From NCBI RefSeq assembly GCF_009862265.1, contig NZ_WWGX01000058.1:1-54575 (forward strand): a stretch of DNA of 54,575 nucleotides. Direction: 5' to 3'. The notes beneath the pieces are model-generated. The model was not told the origin of the DNA. It was given only the letters and a program-made list of their open reading frames with translations, and searched no databases. Below, one piece after another: positions 8,185 to 17,463 of the stretch; the stretch's first letter is position 1; every line of letters begins with the position of its first letter. The stretch is from Streptomyces sp. SID8352 (GTDB taxonomy: Bacteria; Actinomycetota; Actinomycetes; Streptomycetales; Streptomycetaceae). The position numbers and the translations under genes are program-made.

Positions 8185-9674
8185 TCGGCGTCCTCGCCCC
8201 TTCCGCCGGACGCGCCGCCCTTCCCGTCGCCCTTGTCTCCGCCGTCCGCCGGGCCGCCCTTCGCCGGGCCCTCCCGGCCGGTCCCGTCCTCCTCCTTGTC
8301 CGGACCGGTCCGCCCGGCGGCCTCGCCGAGGATCCGGTCCAGCTCGGAGAAGTCGAGCTGCTCGCGGTGGACGAAGCCGTCCGGGTCGTCCAGGTCGCCG
8401 GCCGTCGGCAGCATGTCGGGGTGGGCCCAGAGGCCGTCGCGGCCGTCGACGCCACGCGCGTCGGTCAGCGACGCCCACAGCCGGGACGCGTCGCGCAGCC
8501 TGCGCGGGCGCAGCTCCAGACCGATCAGCGTGGCGAAGGTCTGCTCGGCGGGACCGCCCGAGGCGCGCCGCCGGCGCAGTGTCTCGCGCAGCGCGTCGGC
8601 CGAGCCCAGGCGCGGCTTGGCGGCGGCGTGGACCACCGCGTCCACCCAGCCCTCTACCAGCGCGAGCGCCGTCTCCAGCCGGGCCAGCGCCGCCTTCTGC
8701 GCGGGCGTGTCCTCCGGCTGGAACATGCCCTGCTGGAGCGCCTCCTGCAACTGCTCCGGGTTCTGCGGGTCGAACTGGCCGACCACGTCCTCCAGCTTGT
8801 CGGTGTCGACCTTGATGCCGCGCGCGTAGCCGTCCACGGCGCCGAACAGGTGCGAGCGCAGCCACGGCACATGGGCGAAGAGGCGCTGGTGGGCGGCCTC
8901 GCGCAGGGCCAGGTACAGCCGCACCTCCTCCTGGGGCACGCCCAGGTCCTTGCCGAAGCGCTCGATGTTCACCGGCAGCAGCGCGGCCCGCCCGGACGGA
9001 CCGAGCGGCAGCCCCACGTCGGACGAGCCGACGACCTCGCCCGCGAGCACGCCCACGGCCTGCCCGATCTGGGTGCCGAACATGGCGCCGCCCATGGAGC
9101 GCATCATGCCGATCAGCGGGCCGGCCATGGCCTGCATCTCCTCGGGCAGCACATCGCCCATGGCGGCGCCGACCCGCTCCGCGACCGGGTCCACCAACTC
9201 CTTCCAGGCGGGCAGCGTCTCCTCGACCCACTCCGCGCGGCTCCAGGCCACGGCCGAGCCGGCCCCGGAGGGCAGGGCGGTGGCGTCGTCCAGCCACAGG
9301 TCGGCCAGGCGGACGGCCTCCTCGACGGCCCGGTGCTCGGCGGGGCCGACGCTGGCGTCCTTGGTGCCGTCCGGCGCGCCCTGGGCGACCGTCTGGCGGG
9401 CGATCTGCTTGGCCATGTCCCAGTTCACCGGGCCGCCCTCGTAGGAGAGCATCTGGCCGAGCTGCTGGAACGCGGCGCCCAGGTCGGTGGGGTTCATGGA
9501 GCCGAACATGGCGGCGAACGGGTTGTCCGCGCCGGGGCCGCCGGCCCCGGGCCCGAAGCCGAACGGGTTGGCCGGTCCCTGACCACCGCCGCCCTGCTGG
9601 TCCTTCTTCTTGCCCTCGTCGCCGTCGTCCGGCTCCTCCGGCGGAAGGCCGAATCCGAATGGGGTGTCACTCAC
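8181..9674 (-). CDS. DUF2342 'zincin-like' putative metallohydrolase
   Basis: A 497-residue member of the DUF2342/zincin_2 family, conserved across Actinobacteria (Rv3195-like in mycobacteria). The first 85 residues and last 50 or so are low-complexity. The core contains GPLIGMMRSMGGAMFGTQIGQAVG and LREAAHQRLFAHVPWLR. I find no HExxH, so the protease label carried by this family is not supported by a visible zinc motif here. The GTG at 9674 (VSDTPFGFG) is chosen because homologues begin with this stretch; an ATG 15 codons upstream lacks a ribosome site. It is the first gene of a two-gene operon with the Nudix hydrolase. Confidence 0.85.
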   Translation of the reverse strand: MSDTPFGFGLPPEEPDDGDEGKKKDQQGGGGQGPANPFGFGPGAGGPGADNPFAAMFGSMNPTDLGAAFQQLGQMLSYEGGPVNWDMAKQIARQTVAQGAPDGTKDASVGPAEHRAVEEAVRLADLWLDDATALPSGAGSAVAWSRAEWVEETLPAWKELVDPVAERVGAAMGDVLPEEMQAMAGPLIGMMRSMGGAMFGTQIGQAVGVLAGEVVGSSDVGLPLGPSGRAALLPVNIERFGKDLGVPQEEVRLYLALREAAHQRLFAHVPWLRSHLFGAVDGYARGIKVDTDKLEDVVGQFDPQNPEQLQEALQQGMFQPEDTPAQKAALARLETALALVEGWVDAVVHAAAKPRLGSADALRETLRRRRASGGPAEQTFATLIGLELRPRRLRDASRLWASLTDARGVDGRDGLWAHPDMLPTAGDLDDPDGFVHREQLDFSELDRILGEAAGRTGPDKEEDGTGREGPAKGGPADGGDKGDGKGGASGGRGEDAE

Positions 9675-9867
9675 GGGGTTCCTCGGCTGGTAGGGCCGCC
9701 GGTCTTGGGCCGGCGGCACGGCTGCCCGACATCACCACCCAGCGTAGACACCCGGAGCGGTTCGGGCCTCGGTGCTTCGCCGACTGACGGCCTGCGGCAG
9801 GATGGATGCCACCTGGTACGTACGCGTCGCTCGCGCCCGTACTGAAGACAACCGCTGGAGACGCCCG

Positions 9868-10980
9868 GTGAGTTCCCCAGATCCGCAGGTTCGCGCAGCG
9901 CGAAACCGGTCAACCAGTTCCGCCGCGCGCGGACCCGTCGTGGCGGTCACCGGTGCCGCTTCGGGCGTCGGCGCGCTGCTCACCGCGCGGCTCGCGGCGT
10001 CCGACGAGGTCGGGCGGGTCGTGGCCATCGACGAACGGCGCGGCGACTGCCCGGACGCCCGGTGGCACGTCCTGGACGTGCGGGACCCGGCCATCGCCGA
10101 GAAGCTGCGCGGCGCGGACGTGGTGGTGCACCTGGCGCTCGACCTCGACCTGGAGACCGACGCGTCCGCCCGGACGGCCTACAACGTCCGGGGGACCCAG
10201 ACGGTCCTGACGGCCGCCGCCGCGGCCGGGGTGCACCGCGTGGTGCTCTGCACCTCCTCGATGGTCTACGGCGCCCTGCCGGACAACGAGCTGCCCCTGT
10301 CGGAGGACGCCGAGCTGCGCGCCACGGCCGAGGCGACCGGCGTCGGCGACCTCCTGGAGATCGAGCGCCTGGGCCGCCGGGCCCCGCGCGCCCACCCGGG
10401 CCTCCAGGTGACCGTCGTCCGCCCCGCGGTGCTGGTCGGAGGCATGGACACCGCCCTGACCCGGTACTTCGAGTCGCCGCGCCTCCTGGTGGTGGCCGGG
10501 TCGCGGCCCGCCTGGCAGTTCTGCCATGTCGAGGACCTCTGCAGCGCCCTGGAGTACGCCGTCCTGGAGAAGGCCGACGGGGAGCTGGCCGTCGGCTGCG
10601 ACGGCTGGCTGGAGCAGGAGGAGGTCGAGGAGCTGAGCGGGATCCGCCGCATGGAGCTGCCGTCGGCCGTGGCGCTGGGCGCGGCGGCCCGGCTGCACCG
10701 CATCGGCCTGACCCCCTCCCCGGCCGGTGACCTGGCGTACACGATGTACCCCTGGGTGGTCAGCGGCAGCCGGCTGCACGATGCCGGGTGGCGGCCCAAG
10801 TACACCAACGAGGAGGTGCTGGCGGAGCTGCTGGAGGAGGTGGCCGGGCGGCACACGGTCGCCGGGCGGCGGCTGGGGCGCAAGGACGCGACGGCGGCCG
10901 GCGCCGCGGGCGCCACGGTGGCGCTGCTGGGCGCGGCGGCGGTGGTCCGCAGGGCGCGCAAGGCCCGGCGGCGGCTCTAG
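9868..10980 (+). CDS. NAD(P)-dependent epimerase/SDR (extended type)
   Basis: A 370-residue extended short-chain dehydrogenase/epimerase-like protein. The Rossmann motif TGAASGVG is at 28-35. YNVRGTQTVL, a Ser-rich strand (VLCTSSMVYG) and VVRPAVLVGG follow. A hydrophobic Ala-rich stretch near the C-terminus (about 350-364) followed by RRARKARRRL may be a membrane anchor. I chose the GTG at 9868, preceded by CTGGAG; the upstream in-frame ATG at 9772 would add a poorly conserved leader. It is divergent from the DUF2342 gene. The substrate is unknown; sugar-nucleotide or cell-envelope chemistry is typical of the family. Confidence 0.87.
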   Translation: MSSPDPQVRAARNRSTSSAARGPVVAVTGAASGVGALLTARLAASDEVGRVVAIDERRGDCPDARWHVLDVRDPAIAEKLRGADVVVHLALDLDLETDASARTAYNVRGTQTVLTAAAAAGVHRVVLCTSSMVYGALPDNELPLSEDAELRATAEATGVGDLLEIERLGRRAPRAHPGLQVTVVRPAVLVGGMDTALTRYFESPRLLVVAGSRPAWQFCHVEDLCSALEYAVLEKADGELAVGCDGWLEQEEVEELSGIRRMELPSAVALGAAARLHRIGLTPSPAGDLAYTMYPWVVSGSRLHDAGWRPKYTNEEVLAELLEEVAGRHTVAGRRLGRKDATAAGAAGATVALLGAAAVVRRARKARRRL

Positions 10981-11442
10981 GGCGGCGGCGGGTCCCGTGG
11001 GAGGCCCGCGGCCCGGCGGACGCCTCCGCGGGGCACAGGACACCGCCCGGGGCCCGGGAGAGCACCGTACGGCCCGCGCGCACGCGGGCGGCCGGGTAGC
11101 GGTTCCCGTCTCCGGAGCGGAGACCGGGCCCCCGCGCGCACGCGGGCGGGAGGGCCCCGGTCACTGCGGCACCGGCGGAGCGGGCTCGGCCGGGGGAGCC
11201 AGCTCCGCGCGCGGCACACGTCGGTCGTGGCGGGACGTCTCACGGGCGTGCTGCACGGAACCCTCCCGCGCGCGGGACACGAGGCGACCGGGACCCGGGG
11301 AGGGCCCCGCTCCCGCGCGGTGACGGGTGACTCCACCGCCCTCCGGGCCCGGGTGAGCGCCGGGCACCCCTCCCGCGCGTGCGCGTGAGGCACGCCGTTC
11401 CCCGCCGCCGGTGCCGTGCGGCACGATGGGGGGATGGCATCC
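10981..11442. other. Gene-free region with repeated GC-rich hairpins
   Basis: About 460 bp with no convincing gene. The hairpin CCCGCG-CGCA-CGCGGG occurs twice exactly (11073-11088 and 11131-11146). An imperfect hairpin of the type CCCGTCTCCG/CGGAGACCGGG (about 11105-11128) lies between them. Similar CCCGCGCG patches occur near 11262 and 11372. One or more probably ends the upstream SDR transcript. Confidence 0.6.
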
Positions 11443-11895
11443 ATGAACGACCACCCCGGTGAGCGGGCCGCGGCGGATCCCGTGAAGCTGATCGGCGTCC
11501 GGGAGACACCGCTCTCGGTGGACGAGGTCTTCCGTGCCGTCGGGGACGACGCCGCCGGGGGGACGGTCCTGTTCGTGGGGACCGTGCGCGACCACGACGG
11601 GGGCAGCTCCGTCGACCGGCTCGGCTACTCGTGCCACCCCTCCGCCGAGGCCGAGCTGCGGCGGGTCGCGGAGAAGGTCGCGGCCAACCACCCCGTGCGC
11701 GCGCTGGCCGCCGTCCACCGGGTGGGCGATCTGGAGATCGGGGACCTGGCGGTCGTCGTCGCCGTGTCGTGCCCGCACCGGGCGGAGGCGTTCGCGGCCT
11801 GCCGAGCTCTGATCGACGACCTCAAGCGCGAGGTGCCGATCTGGAAGCACCAGACCTTCTCCGACGGCACCGAGGAGTGGGTCGGGGCCTGCTGA
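11443..11895 (+). CDS. moaE: Molybdopterin synthase catalytic subunit MoaE
   Basis: A 150-residue MoaE. It is the large subunit of MPT synthase, which transfers sulfur from MoaD thiocarboxylate to precursor Z to make molybdopterin. Family signatures are FVGTVRDHDGG (44-54), SCPHRAEAF and LKREVPIWKHQ; K128 and K135 match the two active-site lysines, which are likewise seven apart in E. coli. The ATG at 11443 sits 9 nt after a run of six G and is my preferred start; ATG 11434 would add three residues. It stands alone: no moaD, moaA or moaC is in the window, so its partner is encoded elsewhere. Confidence 0.92.
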   Translation: MNDHPGERAAADPVKLIGVRETPLSVDEVFRAVGDDAAGGTVLFVGTVRDHDGGSSVDRLGYSCHPSAEAELRRVAEKVAANHPVRALAAVHRVGDLEIGDLAVVVAVSCPHRAEAFAACRALIDDLKREVPIWKHQTFSDGTEEWVGAC

Positions 11896-12076
11896 CCCCG
11901 GGGCGCCACCCGCCGGGTCACGGCCCCGTGAGCCGTGTTCCACCACGCCTTCCGTCACCCTTCGGGTACCGCCCGCCCGGGTTGCGTAACCGGGCCCCCG
12001 GGGTGAGCGTTGTCACTGCGGATGGTTAATCTGCTGATCAGTCAGTCGCGGACGCTCGTGGGGTTGGGAGGTCGGC

Positions 12077-12241
12077 ATGGGTGCACTCGCCTGGTTGCTG
12101 ATTCCGCTGGTTGCCGCGGTCGGCGCGGGGCTGTGGAGCAGCTGGGCCAACCGGACCCGCCGGGCGCGCAGCGACGGACCCGAGCTGGACGGCTACGCCC
12201 GCTTCCGCGAGGCCATGGAGCGGCCCCGCACGGGAGCCTGA
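12077..12241 (+). CDS. 54-aa single-pass membrane peptide
   Basis: A 54-residue small protein with one N-terminal membrane helix (MGALAWLLIPLVAAVGAGLW, 1-20) followed by a charged cytoplasmic tail with GYARFREAMERP. The ATG is preceded by GGGAGGTCGGC, a good ribosome site. It lies 69 bp before the PDZ protease gene on the same strand and is probably co-transcribed. No function is known; comparable short proteins are, as I recall, common at this spot in streptomycetes. Confidence 0.8.
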   Translation: MGALAWLLIPLVAAVGAGLWSSWANRTRRARSDGPELDGYARFREAMERPRTGA

Positions 12242-12310
12242 GCGGCCCGCGGCGGAGGCGGGGCGCCGCCCTGACAGGGCGCCGACAGCCGCGTCCCGTA
12301 CTGTCGTTCC

Positions 12311-13405
12311 ATGCCACGCCGCACCGCGACGATGCTCGCCTCCACCCTGATGCTGATCGCGCTCCTGTGCGCCGGGGTCTTCATCCCCGTCCCGTACGCG
12401 CGGATGTCGCCGGGGCCGACGGTGAACACCCTCGGGGACCACGACGGCGAGCCGGTGCTCCAGATCTCCGGGCACGAGACCTATGACACGAGCGGTCACC
12501 TGAACATGACCACCGTCCGGGTCACCAGCGCCGACTACAGGATGAACCTCGTCGAGGCGGTCTACGGCTGGCTGGCGCACGACGACCGGGTGGTGCCGCA
12601 CGACAGCATCTACCCGGACGGCAAGACCGAGGAGCAGGCGACCCAGGAGAACGCGGAGGAGTTCACGCAGTCCCAGGAGAGCGCCAAGGTCGCCGCCCTG
12701 AAGAAGCTCGGGATCCCGGTGCGGACCTGGGTGGTCGTCTCCACGGTGGTCAAGGGAGCCCCGGCCGAGGGCCGGCTGCACGCGGGCGACGTGATCCGCG
12801 CGGTGGACGGCAAGCCGGTCACCAAGCCCGGCGACGTGGTGAAACTCGTCACCGCGCACCGTCCCGGCGAGAAGGTCGCCTTCACCGTCGTGCCCGCCAA
12901 GGAGCAGGCCGCCGCCGAGAAGGAGAAGCGGACCCCGGCCGTGACGGAGGAGGTCACGCTCACCACGGCGGCCTCGGACGACGGCGGCGAGAAGCGCGCC
13001 GTCGTCGGCATCTCCGCCGGGACGGACCACACCTTCCCGTTCGACATCGACATCAAGCTCGCGGACGTCGGCGGCCCCAGCGCCGGCCTGATGTTCGCGC
13101 TCGGCATCTACGACAAGCTCACCCCGGGCAGCCTCACCGGGGGCGCGTTCGTCGCCGGGACCGGGACCATCGACGACGCCGGCGTCGTCGGGCCGATCGG
13201 CGGGATCGGCATGAAGACCATCGGGGCCCGTGACAAGGGTGCCAGGTACTTCCTGACGCCCGCCGACAACTGCGCGGCCGCCGCCAAGGACATCCCGTCC
13301 GGGCTCACCCTGGTGAAGGTCGGCACCATCGACGACGCCCTCGGCGCGCTCGACGACATCCGCGCGGGGAAGACCGGCGCCCTGCCGAAGTGCACGGCCG
13401 GATAG
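12311..13405 (+). CDS. Membrane-anchored PDZ / Lon-like serine protease (YlbL type)
   Basis: A 364-residue secreted or membrane-anchored protease. Domains: an N-terminal signal anchor (about 8-28), a PDZ domain (about 140-195, with GRLHAGDVIRAVDG) and a Lon-type proteolytic domain (about 230-350). The catalytic dyad is S257 in GGPSAGL and K302 in GIGMKTIG. There is no AAA module, as expected for the YlbL branch. Mycobacterial Rv3194c has the same architecture and lies beside the DUF2342 and UPF0182 genes, as here. It probably processes or degrades extracytoplasmic proteins; no substrate is evident. Confidence 0.92.
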   Translation: MPRRTATMLASTLMLIALLCAGVFIPVPYARMSPGPTVNTLGDHDGEPVLQISGHETYDTSGHLNMTTVRVTSADYRMNLVEAVYGWLAHDDRVVPHDSIYPDGKTEEQATQENAEEFTQSQESAKVAALKKLGIPVRTWVVVSTVVKGAPAEGRLHAGDVIRAVDGKPVTKPGDVVKLVTAHRPGEKVAFTVVPAKEQAAAEKEKRTPAVTEEVTLTTAASDDGGEKRAVVGISAGTDHTFPFDIDIKLADVGGPSAGLMFALGIYDKLTPGSLTGGAFVAGTGTIDDAGVVGPIGGIGMKTIGARDKGARYFLTPADNCAAAAKDIPSGLTLVKVGTIDDALGALDDIRAGKTGALPKCTAG

Positions 13406-13482
13406 CGGCCCCGTCACCACCGGACCCCGCCCGGCGCGGTCGCCGGACGGCATCCGCCCGGTGTCCGGCCGCGGCCGTGCGG

Positions 13483-13528
13483 GGCCCCGGCCGGACGCCC
13501 CGGGAACCGGGCACGCGCGGCCGGGGCC
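13483..13528. terminator. Probable terminator hairpin after PDZ protease
   Basis: GGCCCCGGCCG (13483-13493) and its perfect complement (13518-13528) form an 11-bp stem with a 24-nt loop, in the 306-bp gene-free gap between the PDZ protease and the convergent PPA1309-family gene. No other element is recognisable in this gap. Confidence 0.55.
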
Positions 13529-13711
13529 GGGCGGGACCCGGGGCCTGTCCGACAGTTCCCGTCTGCCTCACGACGCGGTGCACGCACTCCCGCCGCACCG
13601 GCCCCAGCCCGAGTACGTTCCCGTACGAAGCCTCGGGGCCGGCGTGCCGGGAGCACGCACTGACGCCGCGCGGCCGCCCCACGGGCGACGACGGCAACCG
13701 TCGGACAGGTC

Positions 13712-14254
13712 CTAGTCCGCGAAGGTCGCCGAGAGCGCCCGGGCCAGCCCCGGCACCAGGTCCGAGCCCGTGAGGACCTCCGTCGCGGCGTCCTTCTCCC
13801 GCAGCCGCAGGGCGGACTCGCGGGACCCGTCGCGCAGCACCGCGACCGTCATCCGCACCTCCTGCCGGTCCGGGTGCTCCGCCACCCAGCGGGCCAGCCG
13901 CCCCTCGTCCAGCCCGTCCGGCACCTGGGCCTCGGCCGACGGCGGCAGCATCAGGCGCTCCACGGCCAGCGCGCAGCCGGCCACCGCGTCGGGCCAGGCG
14001 ATGGTGCCCAGGAACTCGTCGAGCGGCTGGTCCGTTGGAATCTCGTCCTGTTCGATCGGGGTGAGGCCGGAGCTCTCCGGTTCGGCGGCCAGACCGAGCC
14101 GGTCCGCCAGCGAGGGCTGGTCGGCCCGCAGCCGTGCGGTGTCGACGAGGGCGAAGAGGCGTGCGGGCTGGTCCCAGCCCAGACCGGAGACGTACTCGTC
14201 GATCTCGAGGACGGCCCGGGTGAGGGGGTTCGCTGCCATGGGGGTGTTGGACAT
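13712..14254 (-). CDS. PPA1309-family protein
   Basis: A 180-residue soluble protein of the actinobacterial PPA1309 family, of unknown function. It begins MSNTPMAANPLTRAVLEIDEY and carries the family stretches SGLGWDQPARLFALVDT and IAWPDAVAGCALAVERLMLPP. There is no membrane helix or catalytic motif. The ATG at 14254 is preceded by GAGGCAGGATTG. It is divergently transcribed from the UPF0182 gene, with 152 bp between starts. Confidence 0.85.
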   Translation of the reverse strand: MSNTPMAANPLTRAVLEIDEYVSGLGWDQPARLFALVDTARLRADQPSLADRLGLAAEPESSGLTPIEQDEIPTDQPLDEFLGTIAWPDAVAGCALAVERLMLPPSAEAQVPDGLDEGRLARWVAEHPDRQEVRMTVAVLRDGSRESALRLREKDAATEVLTGSDLVPGLARALSATFAD

Positions 14255-14288
14255 GGTCACAATCCTGCCTCGTTCCCCACCCGGATCG

Positions 14289-14314
14289 GGAACCGAGTAA
14301 GCGATGAGTAAGTT
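14289..14314 (+). promoter_or_regulatory. Candidate sigma-R (ECF) promoter for UPF0182 gene
   Basis: GGAAC, exactly 18 bp, then GTT. The sigma-R consensus is GGAAT-N18/19-GTT and the mycobacterial SigH equivalent accepts GGAAC/T. It lies about 90 bp upstream of the TTG start at 14407. This is a pattern match only. Confidence 0.4.
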
Positions 14315-14406
14315 GCATAGGTGTGCGCCCGCGACGACGGGGGTGCACGGGGGGCCCGCGAACCCGAGGGCCTGACGTATCAACAGCGAACTTCGAGGTG
14401 CGCACC

Positions 14407-17403
14407 TTGGCTTTCCAGATGCCGGACCGCGGCGGAGGCCCCACGGGGCCGCGGATCAGAGTGGGCCGTCCGTCCCGGCGTGTCCGGACCCTGCTGATGA
14501 CACTCGGTGTCCTCGCCGTGCTCGGCATGGCGTTCACCATGTTCGCGGGCTTCTGGACGGACTGGTTGTGGTACCGGTCGGTCCATTACTCGTCGGTCTT
14601 CACGACGACCCTGTTGACCAAGATCGGACTGTTCCTCGTCTTCGGCCTCCTGATGGCCGTCGCCGTCGGGCTCAACATCTGGCTGGCGCACCGGCTGCGC
14701 CCGCCGCTGAGCGCGATGTCGATGGAGCAGCAGAACCTGGACCGCTACCGGATGGGCATCGCCCCGTTCAAGAAGTGGCTGCTCCTCGGCGTCACCGCCC
14801 TCGTCGGCCTCATCGCGGGCGCCTCGGCGGCCGGCCAGTGGCGCACCTGGCTGATGTGGGTCAACGGCGTCCCCTTCGGGCAGAAGGACCCCCAGTTCAA
14901 GCTGGACGTCTCCTTCTACGCCTTCGACCTGCCCTGGTACCGGTTCCTGCTGGGCTTCGGCTTCGCGACGGTGATCATCTCCCTGATCGCGGCGGCACTC
15001 ACCCACTACCTCTACGGCGGTCTGCGGATCACCAGCCCGGGCGCGCGCGCCACGGCCGCGGCCACCGGGCACCTGTCGGTGCTCATCGGCGTCTTCGTCG
15101 CCCTCAAGGCCGTCGCCTACTGGCTCGACCGGTACGGGCTGGCGGTGAAGTCCAGTGACTTCAAGGCCACCGACAACTGGACGGGCCTCAGGTACGTCGA
15201 CGCCAACGCGTACCTGCCGGCCAAGACGATCCTGTTCTGCATCGCCGTCATCTGCGCCCTGCTGTTCTTCGCCACCCTGTGGCGGCGTACCTGGCAGCTC
15301 CCCGTCATCGGCCTCGGCCTGATGGTGCTCTCCGCGATCCTCATCGGCGGCCTCTACCCGGCCCTGGTCCAGAAGTTCCAGGTCCAGCCGAACGAGCAGG
15401 CCAAGGAGGCGCCGTACGTCGAGAAGAACCTCAAGGCGACGCGCGACGCGTACGGCATCGCGGGCACCCAGGTCTCGGAGTACCCGGGCCGGAGCCAGAC
15501 CGACGACAAGACCCAGCTCCGGGACGACGTGGACGCCACCGCGTCCATCCGGATCATGGACCCGAACATCATCTCGCCGACGTTCCAGCAGCTCCAGCAG
15601 ATGCGGAACTACTACGCGTTCCCGACCAACCTGGACGTCGACCGCTACAACAAGGACGGCAAGGACCAGGACACGGTCATCGGCCTGCGCGAGCTGAACC
15701 TGGCGGGCATCCCGAAGAAGAACTGGATCAACAACCACTTCCGCTACACGCACGGTTTCGGCGTGGTCGCGGCCAAGGGGACCCAGGTCGACTCCGAGGG
15801 GCGCCCGGTCTTCACCGAGTCCGACCTGCCCTCCGAGGGCGACCTCGGCAAGTACGAGCAGCGGATCTACTACGGCGAGAAGACCACCACGTACTCGATC
15901 GTCGGCGGTCCCCAGAAGGAGATCGACTACTCCGACGACTCCGGGGAGAAGACCTTCTCCTACAAGGGCGACGGCGGCGTCGACCTGTCCAGCCCGCTCA
16001 ACCGGGCCGCGTACGCGCTGGCCTTCAGCGAGCCGCAGATCCTCTACTCGGGCGCCATCGGCGAGGGTTCGAAGATCCTCTACAACCGCACGCCGAAGGA
16101 CCGCGTCGAGGCGGTCGCGCCCTGGCTGACCATCGACGGCGACGCCTACCCCGCGGTGGTGGACGGCCGCATCCAGTGGATCGTGGACGCCTACACCACG
16201 ACCAACGGCTACCCGTACGCCTCCCGCACGACGCTCGGTGACACCACCGCCGACTCGCTGACCGCGAGCAACGACTCGCGCACGGTGGTGGCGCAGCAGA
16301 ACCGGGTGAACTACATCCGCAACTCGGTGAAGGCCACCGTCGACGCCTACTCGGGCGACGTGAAGCTGTACCAGTGGGACACCCAGGACCCCGTCCTGAA
16401 GACCTGGATGAAGGCGTTCCCGGGGACGGTGAAGGCCAAGAGCGAGATCTCGACCGCGCTCATGGACCACCTGCGCTACCCCCAGGACCTCTTCAAGGTC
16501 CAGCGTGAACTGCTCACCCGCTACCACGTGAAGGACGCCACCACGTTCCTCAGCGGCAGCGAGGTCTGGCAGGTGCCGGACGATCCGACGAACAAGTCGG
16601 GCAACGCGGTGCCGCCGTACTACCTGAGCATGAAGATGCCGGACCAGCAGAAGCAGGCCTTCTCGCTGACGACGACGTTCAACCCCATCGGGCGCGACAA
16701 CCTCAGCGCCTTCATGGCGGTCGACGCCGAGGCCGGCACGGAGGGCTACGGGAAGATCAGAATCCTGAAGCTGCCCACCAGCACGACCGTCGACGGACCC
16801 AAGCAGGTCCAGAGCCAGTTCAACTCCGAACAGGACATCGCCGAGTCGATCCGGCTGCTCAGGGGCGGTGACTCGGAGGTCGAGTACGGGAACCTGCTGA
16901 CGGTGCCGCTGGACGGCGGGCTGATGTACGTCGAGCCGGTCTATGTGCGCGGTGGCGGGCTGAAGTACCCGCTGCTGCGGAAGGTCCTGGTTAGCTACGG
17001 GGGCAACACCGCCTTCGAGGACACCCTGGACGCGGCCCTGAACAAGGTCTTCGGGGCCGAGGGTTCGCCCACCAGGCCGCCCTCCGACCCGGACAAGGGC
17101 AAGACACCGCCGCCGACCACCAACCCGACCGTCCGGGAGGCGCTGGACGACGCGAGGGACGCCTTCGACGCCGGCCAGAAGGCCCTGGAGCAGAAGGACC
17201 TCGGCAAGTACGCCGAGGCCCAGGAGGAGTTGGCCAAGGCCCTCCAGCGGGCCGAGGACGCCCAGGCGAAGGCCGACCGGGACGCCGGTGCGAAGGCCGG
17301 GCAGAACGCGCAGGACGGCAAGGGCAAGCCGGACGGCGGGGGCGGGAGCGACGAGAAGCCCGGCGGGAAGCCCTCGCCCGGCGAGAGCGCCGCGAGCGGC
17401 TGA
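14407..17403 (+). CDS. UPF0182 large integral membrane protein
   Basis: A 998-residue UPF0182 protein. The N-terminal third has about seven membrane helices (for example LLMTLGVLAVLGMAF, LLGVTALVGLIAGAS, LPVIGLGLMVLSAILIGG), followed by a large extracytoplasmic region and an acidic, coiled-coil-like C-terminal tail (DAFDAGQKALEQKDLGKYAE). I chose the TTG at 14407 (product MAFQMPDRGG) because GAGGTG lies 7 nt upstream and, as I recall, homologues start MAFQ; an internal ATG 4 codons later is the alternative. Function is unknown. The PDZ, DUF2342 and UPF0182 neighbourhood is shared with mycobacteria (Rv3193c-Rv3195), suggesting an envelope role. Confidence 0.9.
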   Translation: MAFQMPDRGGGPTGPRIRVGRPSRRVRTLLMTLGVLAVLGMAFTMFAGFWTDWLWYRSVHYSSVFTTTLLTKIGLFLVFGLLMAVAVGLNIWLAHRLRPPLSAMSMEQQNLDRYRMGIAPFKKWLLLGVTALVGLIAGASAAGQWRTWLMWVNGVPFGQKDPQFKLDVSFYAFDLPWYRFLLGFGFATVIISLIAAALTHYLYGGLRITSPGARATAAATGHLSVLIGVFVALKAVAYWLDRYGLAVKSSDFKATDNWTGLRYVDANAYLPAKTILFCIAVICALLFFATLWRRTWQLPVIGLGLMVLSAILIGGLYPALVQKFQVQPNEQAKEAPYVEKNLKATRDAYGIAGTQVSEYPGRSQTDDKTQLRDDVDATASIRIMDPNIISPTFQQLQQMRNYYAFPTNLDVDRYNKDGKDQDTVIGLRELNLAGIPKKNWINNHFRYTHGFGVVAAKGTQVDSEGRPVFTESDLPSEGDLGKYEQRIYYGEKTTTYSIVGGPQKEIDYSDDSGEKTFSYKGDGGVDLSSPLNRAAYALAFSEPQILYSGAIGEGSKILYNRTPKDRVEAVAPWLTIDGDAYPAVVDGRIQWIVDAYTTTNGYPYASRTTLGDTTADSLTASNDSRTVVAQQNRVNYIRNSVKATVDAYSGDVKLYQWDTQDPVLKTWMKAFPGTVKAKSEISTALMDHLRYPQDLFKVQRELLTRYHVKDATTFLSGSEVWQVPDDPTNKSGNAVPPYYLSMKMPDQQKQAFSLTTTFNPIGRDNLSAFMAVDAEAGTEGYGKIRILKLPTSTTVDGPKQVQSQFNSEQDIAESIRLLRGGDSEVEYGNLLTVPLDGGLMYVEPVYVRGGGLKYPLLRKVLVSYGGNTAFEDTLDAALNKVFGAEGSPTRPPSDPDKGKTPPPTTNPTVREALDDARDAFDAGQKALEQKDLGKYAEAQEELAKALQRAEDAQAKADRDAGAKAGQNAQDGKGKPDGGGGSDEKPGGKPSPGESAASG

Positions 17404-17463
17404 CCACCCGTCCGAGCCGGTCGGACGGCCACCCCGCGCCGTGGTACGGTGAACACACAACGG

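Noticed and set aside
14380..17460. A 1026-codon open frame antisense to the UPF0182 gene
   Set aside because: The opposite frame is kept open by GC bias. Its product is low-complexity and unlike any family, while the sense strand encodes a clear membrane protein.
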